From positions 1-19,829 of the forward strand of contig JAQYWJ010000011.1 of NCBI GenBank assembly GCA_030145005.1: a stretch of DNA of 19,829 bases, in the 5' to 3' direction. This stretch comes from Desulfobacter sp. GTDB lineage: Bacteria > Desulfobacterota > Desulfobacteria > Desulfobacterales > Desulfobacteraceae. Positions 15,334 to 19,829 of this stretch are shown here, piece by piece. The translations under genes and the position numbers were made by a program. The notes below the pieces were generated by a model, which was given only the letters and a program-made list of their open reading frames with translations, did no database searches and was not told the DNA's origin. Numbering within the stretch: position 1 is the stretch's first letter; every line of letters begins with the position of its first letter.

Positions 15334-15696
15334 TTATATTAAATTGCCTTCAACCATGCGGGTGAAAAGGATGTCTCCTGAGTTCAGGGTCTGGGCCTGC
15401 CATCGCTCAAAGGCATGGATCCAGGCGCCGGATACCCCGTCAAATACCTCAAGCTTTTTCCATTTTAGAAATTCATAATATTCATCTTCAATGGCACCGC
15501 AGATAAGTGTGTTGATTTCTTGGGCCAGAAGGGTATGGCACAGTTCATCCGAGGAAGATCTGGGCAGCACAATAATTTTTTTGTCTTGGATGCCGGAGAA
15601 TTTAGCTGTTGTCAGAATGATGACTTCAGTGGTCAGGTCAAACCTGGGTACAATCTCTTCACCAAGTATAGGGATGGCTATTTTATGCAATATCAT
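15334..15696 (-). CDS. NifX/NafY-like dinitrogenase iron-molybdenum cofactor family protein
   Basis: A 120-aa single-domain protein of the NifX/NifB-C-terminal family (Nitro_FeMo-Co). The signature is IAIPILGEEIVPRFDLTTEV at the N terminus (the family's 'P....VSPRFD' element) and ICGAIEDEYYEFLKWKKLEVFDGVSG in the second half (family 'GG(I)...GI.V..G..G'). Family members bind metal-sulfur clusters, and many in sulfate reducers lie outside nif clusters with no known partner. No nitrogenase genes are visible here. It lies between the sigma-54 activator and the sigma-54 promoter, separated from the activator gene by dispersed repeat copy 2. The Shine-Dalgarno is weak (GGAATAG). Possible roles are a cluster-binding sensor or a small accessory of the activator. 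Confidence 0.8.
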   Translation of the reverse strand: MILHKIAIPILGEEIVPRFDLTTEVIILTTAKFSGIQDKKIIVLPRSSSDELCHTLLAQEINTLICGAIEDEYYEFLKWKKLEVFDGVSGAWIHAFERWQAQTLNSGDILFTRMVEGNLI

Positions 15697-15731
15697 AATT
15701 TTATTCTATTCCAATGCCTGAATTGAAACCC

Positions 15732-15817
15732 GTGTTTGGACGGCTCGTCAGAGGGGCGCATGCCCACAAAGTTGCCCAGATGCAACGCCGCAGATGGGTG
15801 ACTTTTCGTTCAAACAC
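15732..15817. repeat. Palindromic dispersed element, copy 2 (short form)
   Basis: An 86-bp element whose ends are 11-bp inverted repeats with one mismatch: GTGTTTGGACG (15732-15742) and CGTTCAAACAC (15807-15817). Inside it carries AAAGTTGCCCAGATGC joined directly to GCAGATGGGTGACTTTT-like sequence, forming an inner hairpin. It also has a small GGGCATGCGCCC palindrome (seen on the minus strand). Compared with copy 1 it lacks the central roughly 65-bp hairpin. The terminal repeat begins inside the TAG stop codon of the sigma-54 activator gene. Confidence 0.75.
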
Positions 15818-17238
15818 TATTCTATTTGATACGCCTTAATTTTTCGCCATAAAGTGCTGCGGCTCATGCCAAGGATTTGCGCGGCTTTATTTTTTTTGCC
15901 CCGGGAAGTTTTCAAAGCATCCATAATCATCTGCCGCTCCACCGAGGGCCAGGTTTGTCCGGTTTCTTCCGGTTGGGGGGGGGGAGAAATCGGCAGTTGT
16001 TCCGATTGGGTGTTTGGGACATCCTCTGCTGCCGGCATCTTTGAAACCCTTTGCACAGGTTCGTGATCCAGAATATAGGCCGGCAGGTTATCCGCTTCGA
16101 TTCTGGTGCCCTGGACCACATTCACCGCATACTCCATGATATTTTTCAGTTCCCGGATATTTCCCTCATAGGTGTAATTCAATAAAACAGACAGGGCCGT
16201 TTCAGAAAAACCATTGATTTTTTTACCCTGTTTTTTTGTGTAGTAGTTCAGGAAATGGTCAAGCAGAAGGCGGATGTCTGCACCCCGTTCCCGTAAGGGC
16301 GGCAGATGTACCCTGGCCACATTCAGACGGAACAGCAGATCTTTTCTGAATTTACCAATGGATACCATATATTCAAGGTCGCGGTGGGTGGCGGCAATAA
16401 TTCTTACATTGGCGTTGAATCCCTTGGTGGCACCTAACGGATAAATGATCCTGTCATCGAGAAATGTGAGCAGTTTAACCTGCAGGGGCAGGGGCAGGTC
16501 TCCGATTTCCGTTAAGAAAATAGTGCCGTTGTGTGCCAGCTTGAACCGGCCGGGTTTGTTTTCCACAGCGCCGGTGAACGCCCCTTTCATATGACCGAAA
16601 ATTTCGGATTCCAAAAGGGTTGCGGGCAGTGCGCCGCAGTTGATTTTAATAAACGGACCGCCTGCGCGCTGGGATGTCTGGTGTACGGCTTCTGCCACGA
16701 GGTCCTTGCCCGTGCCCGTTTCCCCGGTGATCAGGATAGAGGCATCACTTTGGGCAAGCATGGGAAGGGTTTGAAAGATCTTTTCCATTTTCCGGCTTCG
16801 GCCGATGATATTGGCAAAACTGTAGGCCACGTTTTTTTCAGGGTCATTGGTGGCACTGCTTCTCAAATCCTCAATGGTTTCCATATAACCTGTGAAATGA
16901 CCATGGGTATCCATGATTTGTGCGGTGGTAATGCGCACAGGCAGTTTCTGGCGGTCTGTATTGATAATATCGCTGGTGCAGGATATGGACCGGTTTTTGC
17001 GGTGGGTGGCAAGGACCGGACAGTTGATGATGCATGCAGAACTTCGCAGGACATTTTTGCAGGGAATGCCCCTGGCCATATCCAGTGAAAACCCTGTCAG
17101 TGCCTGGAAAAATCGGTTAAGATGAACCACTCGCAAATCCTTGTCCATCACTAGGATGCCTAAGGGGATTTCATCCAGAATATGGACAAAATCCAGAGGC
17201 GATCGCATTAACTGATGAATTTCAGGAAATAAGTTCAT
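15817..17238 (-). CDS. Sigma-54-dependent transcriptional activator (PAS-AAA+-Fis HTH)
   Basis: Enhancer-binding protein of 473 aa. A PAS domain (about 15-125) carries Cys60, Cys69 and Cys73 in a pattern C-x8-C-x3-CP, a possible redox or metal sensor. The AAA+ domain has Walker A GETGTGKD (172-179), the sigma-54-contacting GAFTGA loop (219-224) and arginine-finger region [10 protein letters not shown] (297-306). Walker B reads FLTEIGD (241-247), with Thr243 where Asp is usual. A Pro-rich linker at about 418-424 is encoded by a run of ten C on the coding strand. A Fis-type helix-turn-helix ([20 protein letters not shown]) ends the protein. It is 21 bp downstream of the U32 gene, so possibly co-transcribed. 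The sigma-54 promoter at 15205-15220 is its likeliest target. AAGG directly touches the ATG, so the start is uncertain and the next ATG (codon 11) is possible. Confidence 0.92.
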   Translation of the reverse strand: MNLFPEIHQLMRSPLDFVHILDEIPLGILVMDKDLRVVHLNRFFQALTGFSLDMARGIPCKNVLRSSACIINCPVLATHRKNRSISCTSDIINTDRQKLPVRITTAQIMDTHGHFTGYMETIEDLRSSATNDPEKNVAYSFANIIGRSRKMEKIFQTLPMLAQSDASILITGETGTGKDLVAEAVHQTSQRAGGPFIKINCGALPATLLESEIFGHMKGAFTGAVENKPGRFKLAHNGTIFLTEIGDLPLPLQVKLLTFLDDRIIYPLGATKGFNANVRIIAATHRDLEYMVSIGKFRKDLLFRLNVARVHLPPLRERGADIRLLLDHFLNYYTKKQGKKINGFSETALSVLLNYTYEGNIRELKNIMEYAVNVVQGTRIEADNLPAYILDHEPVQRVSKMPAAEDVPNTQSEQLPISPPPQPEETGQTWPSVERQMIMDALKTSRGKKNKAAQILGMSRSTLWRKIKAYQIE

Positions 17239-17259
17239 CCTTGAGCGGTTTTCTTTTTT

Positions 17260-19257
17260 TTAAAGTAGTTTCAAGTGCCAGTTCCAGGTGCCTGGACGTG
17301 GCTTCATCCGGATGCCTTTAGGTATATTTTCAAACAGATTCACGAGCATGACAAAGCCTGCCTGTTTTAATTCCCCGGTTTTGGATGACAGGTCCAGGGG
17401 CCAGTTGGGGAACGTGTGGTAGGTCGCATTGTACTTGCTGGTCCAGGCGACTTCTCCCATGGGACTGGTAAAGCCTTTACCAAGATCCAGATCCGGGGCC
17501 GCAATCCTTGATATGGCCAAGGGCCAGTTAGCCCGGCAGACCGCGCCCAAAGGTAGACAGCAGCGTCCCGGCAAGGACAAAAGGGTCCGGCTCCCCAGTT
17601 CCGGACTTACAATGGCCCCGGAAAACCCTTTGCTCTTCAACATTTCCACTGCAAGGCAATTGGTGATATTGCAAAAGGGCCCTGCCCAGATGTTGAGTCT
17701 TTGGGGATTATCAAACAGGGTTATCTGCCAGGGGGAATTAAGCACAAAATTTTTTGCACCTTTTTTTAATGCGGTTTTTATATAGTTTTGACAGATTTTT
17801 TCCTCATCGGGAAAAAGCACAGGATCCAGCCACAACCAGGTATGAGCGTGGGCTTTGATTCCATAGCTGTTTGCAGAAATCCAGAAACCTGTGTCGTTGC
17901 GTGTTTTTAAGACCGGTGGTTTCTTTCTGAAAACATCCATTTCATATATATCAGGCTGTTTTTTCCTTCTATGACCACTTGTTTGGCTTGATGATTTTAC
18001 TCTGCCCCCTGCATTTTTGTGGGTAACGGACAGGTTTGACGGCTTGATCGTTACCTTGGAAATTTCACCAAGTTCGGCACCAAGGCGTGATAATTTTGAT
18101 TCCAGTTCCCGTCCCCTGCGGTCAATAATAAAAACAGAGGTTCCTTTTTTGATACGCTTGCCTTTTTGGGAAGATAAAAAATATTTTCCTTTTTTAGGGA
18201 TAGCCCGGGTCACCTTCTGGATTTGGTGAAAGATCTCTTCTTCATATCCGATGCGTAAAAGATCCCCCGGCAGAAGCGCCTCCCTTGAAATAAAATATGG
18301 ATTTTCAGGATTTTTTATCCGGCCTAAAAATAGTCCGGAGCCCGTTTCAGACCCATGATCCAGAGGATTTGATACCCGATGGGATAAAAGGTTGTAATGG
18401 CTGCCCTGTCTTCCCAACGCATACGCTAAAAACGACAAAGCCTGTTTTTTTTGGTCCGGCGCATCCCTGAGCAGTTTATAAGCCATTACCGTGTAGTAAA
18501 CATAATGGGGGCTTTTTTTTCTGCCTTCAATTTTCCAGGTACTGATGTTGGGGATTTCCTTGAGCACCTTGGCCAGTACATCCGCTGACAGATCCATGCA
18601 TGAGAAGTACCGGGCCTTTTTCCCATTTTGCTCATACAGGCGCCGGCAGGGCTGAACGCAACGGCCCCGCAGCGCACTTTTTCCGCCAAACCAGGAACTC
18701 CAGTAACACCGGCCTGATACGGAGTAGCAAAGCGCCCCATGGACAAACACCTCTAAATCCATGGTCCCGGGGACCGCCGCCGCCATGGCCCTGATTTCAT
18801 CAAGGTTGAATTCTCTGGGCAGCACCACCCGGGAAAAGCCCGCTTTTTGAGCAGCCTCAAGTCCGGCAGGATGGGTGCAGTTGCCCAGGGTGGACAGATG
18901 GAGTTTGCCTTTGAATCCTGCCTGCCCGGCAAGACTGACCATGGCAGTATCCTGAATAATCAGGGCATCGACATCCGCATACCGGGTAAGCTTGTCAAGA
19001 ATACGAAGTACCTTGTCGGTTTCGGATTCCTTAATGATAGAGTTAAAGGCAACATATACCTGAACCCCTTTTGAATGGGCAAACTTGGTCAGTCTTGCCA
19101 ATTCTTCAATGGAAAAATTGCCGGCTTCCATGCGGGCTGAAAATATTTTAAGGCCGCAGTAAATTGCGTCTGCACCAGCTGCTATTGCAGCAAGAAAAGA
19201 GTGAATATCCCCGGCAGGTGCCAGAATTATTGGTGGTTTTAATGGTTGACAGGTCAT
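17260..19257 (-). CDS. U32 peptidase-family protein (tRNA/rRNA hydroxylation type)
   Basis: A 665-aa protein of peptidase family U32, whose studied bacterial members TrhP and RlhA carry out prephenate-dependent RNA hydroxylation. The U32 signature LEVFVHGALCYSVSGRCYWS lies at about 168-187. Cys177, Cys184, Cys200 and Cys204 have the spacing C-x6-C-x15-C-x3-C that fits an iron-sulfur cluster as proposed in this family. The N-terminal part is a TIM-barrel-like half (IILAPAGDIHSFLAAIAAGADAIY...). Residues about 430-665 look like a second, divergent half (ISANSYGIKAHAHTWLWLDP, then CNITNCLAVEMLKSKGF), so the length is nearer RlhA than TrhP. I prefer the ATG at 19257, four codons inside the longest frame, because AAGGG lies 5 nt before it. 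The 19269 ATG has no site. Repeat copy 3 ends 36 bp upstream. Confidence 0.85.
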   Translation of the reverse strand: MTCQPLKPPIILAPAGDIHSFLAAIAAGADAIYCGLKIFSARMEAGNFSIEELARLTKFAHSKGVQVYVAFNSIIKESETDKVLRILDKLTRYADVDALIIQDTAMVSLAGQAGFKGKLHLSTLGNCTHPAGLEAAQKAGFSRVVLPREFNLDEIRAMAAAVPGTMDLEVFVHGALCYSVSGRCYWSSWFGGKSALRGRCVQPCRRLYEQNGKKARYFSCMDLSADVLAKVLKEIPNISTWKIEGRKKSPHYVYYTVMAYKLLRDAPDQKKQALSFLAYALGRQGSHYNLLSHRVSNPLDHGSETGSGLFLGRIKNPENPYFISREALLPGDLLRIGYEEEIFHQIQKVTRAIPKKGKYFLSSQKGKRIKKGTSVFIIDRRGRELESKLSRLGAELGEISKVTIKPSNLSVTHKNAGGRVKSSSQTSGHRRKKQPDIYEMDVFRKKPPVLKTRNDTGFWISANSYGIKAHAHTWLWLDPVLFPDEEKICQNYIKTALKKGAKNFVLNSPWQITLFDNPQRLNIWAGPFCNITNCLAVEMLKSKGFSGAIVSPELGSRTLLSLPGRCCLPLGAVCRANWPLAISRIAAPDLDLGKGFTSPMGEVAWTSKYNATYHTFPNWPLDLSSKTGELKQAGFVMLVNLFENIPKGIRMKPRPGTWNWHLKLL

Positions 19258-19292
19258 AAGGCCCTTCATGCCCAGGTATGGGTAAATAGTTT

Positions 19293-19433
19293 GTGCCCGA
19301 CCGAAACCCGTAAATTTTGCCGATTACTTCGTTGGGCGCAAATTTTAATCCTCGAAATACTCAATGTATTCCTCCGGTTAAAATTTGCGCCCGCCTTGTA
19401 CTCGACAAAATTTCCAAGTTCTCGTTCAGACAC
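19293..19433. repeat. Palindromic dispersed element, copy 3
   Basis: A 141-bp near-perfect palindrome centred at 19363. The arms are GTGCCCGACCGAAACC on the left and the complement of GTGTCTGAACGAGAAC on the right. They continue through AAATTTTG[CT]CGA, TAC and GGGCGCAAATTTTAA, and end on AATAC-TCAAT-GTATT at the tip. The terminal repeat (GTGTCTGAACG) resembles those of copies 1 and 2 (GTGTTTGAACG), but the interior differs. It occupies most of the gap between the cupin and U32 genes and would form a very stable hairpin in RNA or single-stranded DNA. Confidence 0.75.
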
Positions 19434-19441
19434 TAGTTTAT

Positions 19442-19476
19442 ATGAAAGTCCCAATAAGTTATTAAATTACTTTCAT
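19442..19476. repeat. Inverted repeat beside element copy 3
   Basis: ATGAAAGT (19442-19449) and ACTTTCAT (19469-19476) are perfect 8-bp inverted repeats around a 19-bp AT-rich spacer. It could be an operator for the divergent cupin gene or part of a larger repeat adjoining copy 3. The rest of 19477-19575 holds only shorter palindromes (CCTGG/CCAGG, CAGCC/GGCTG). Confidence 0.35.
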
Positions 19477-19575
19477 GTTTTGTTTTGGGTTGAGCCTGGG
19501 TGTCGATAGACCAGGTCAGCCCATGGCTGTTATTTCATATTGCAATTTCAAGTAATAATGTCAGAATAGCATTTT

Positions 19576-19603
19576 TTGACTGTAAAAGCAGTCCTGGTAA
19601 ACA
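19576..19603 (+). promoter_or_regulatory. Candidate promoter for the cupin gene
   Basis: TTGACT (19576-19581) is followed after 16 bp by TAAACA (19598-19603) and the GTG start is 36 bp further on. The -10 box is weak; the position is plausible for a divergent plus-strand gene. Confidence 0.4.
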
Positions 19604-19639
19604 TTCAAAAGATTATGGCAAAACAATGAGGAGAGCAAG

Positions 19640-19829
19640 TGTTTGCAATTCATGATGAAAACGGTTATGTCGTGCCCGTGGAAGGCATTGAGATGAAAAC
19701 CCTGGTGTATGGGGAGAAGACGCTTCTGGTCCGGTTTAAAATGACCAAAGGGGCTCTGCTGCCCTCCCACACCCATCCCCACGAGCAGACCGGATATCTT
19801 GTTTCCGGCCGCATCAATCTTTACATTGG
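19640..19829 (+). CDS. Cupin-domain protein, 5' part (runs off the window)
   Basis: The first 63 codons of a plus-strand gene that continues past the right edge. It begins with GTG preceded by AGGAGAG at good spacing; there is no nearby in-frame ATG with a site. The protein starts MFAIHDENGYVVPVEG and reaches the first cupin motif: G-ALLPS-HTHPHEQTGYLVSG, in which two or three histidines and the glutamate are the usual metal ligands. Small single-domain cupins bind metal and serve as enzymes or sensors; the substrate cannot be guessed from this fragment. It is divergent from the U32 gene. Confidence 0.85.

Noticed and set aside
12580..19433. CRISPR array from the repeated hairpins
   Set aside because: The three copies are thousands of bases apart, differ in length and have no regular spacers, so they are dispersed elements.
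19266..19454. A 62-codon frame through element copy 3
   Set aside because: It is the palindrome translated (CAQRSNRQN, GANFNRRN) with no ribosome site, so it is not a gene.

Overview
The window (about 19.8 kb) looks like a chromosomal segment of an anaerobic Desulfobacterota, most likely a Desulfobacteraceae-type sulfate reducer. That placement is inference from gene content: a Hyf/Ehr-type membrane oxidoreductase, a NifX-like protein, a DASS anion transporter with a sigma-54 regulator, and no ribosomal marker. Almost every gene reads on the minus strand. Only a decayed molybdopterin-oxidoreductase fragment and a cupin gene at the right edge read on the plus strand.

Layout from the right edge, in the direction of minus-strand transcription. 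(1) 19640-19829 is the 5' part of a plus-strand cupin gene, divergent from the rest. (2) 19257-15817 holds a U32 peptidase-family gene and a PAS/AAA+/Fis sigma-54 activator, 21 bp apart. (3) 15696-12703 holds a NifX-like protein, a very good sigma-54 promoter, a degenerate cytidylate-kinase-like/BON protein and a DASS-family transporter. The nearby activator plausibly controls that promoter. (4) 12380-9565 is a trkA-trkH potassium uptake pair with overlapping stop and start. (5) 9197-9514 on the plus strand is a relic of the C-terminal domain of a molybdopterin oxidoreductase. (6) 8905-7493 is a left-handed beta-helix protein of unknown substrate. (7) 7271-10 is a tight six-gene operon (hyfB, C, E, F, G and a ferredoxin-hyfI fusion) behind a good sigma-70-type promoter.

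The six-gene operon encodes two antiporter-like subunits, a NuoH-like and a NuoK-like subunit, and a peripheral arm made of a NuoCD-like large subunit and a NuoB-like small subunit. The large subunit lacks the four NiFe-ligating cysteines, so this is a hydrogenase-related complex (Ehr-like) and not a functional hydrogenase. Its electron donor or acceptor is not encoded in the window, and the operon may continue beyond the left edge.

Three intergenic hairpin elements (12580-12702, 15732-15817, 19293-19433) share terminal inverted repeats near GTGTYTGAACG and look like one family of small non-coding dispersed repeats. Two of them begin exactly at the stop codon of the gene they follow. Other points worth attention are the sigma-54 promoter with its candidate activator, the missing Walker B aspartate and the cysteine-bearing PAS domain in that activator, and a ten-base homopolymer inside its coding sequence.
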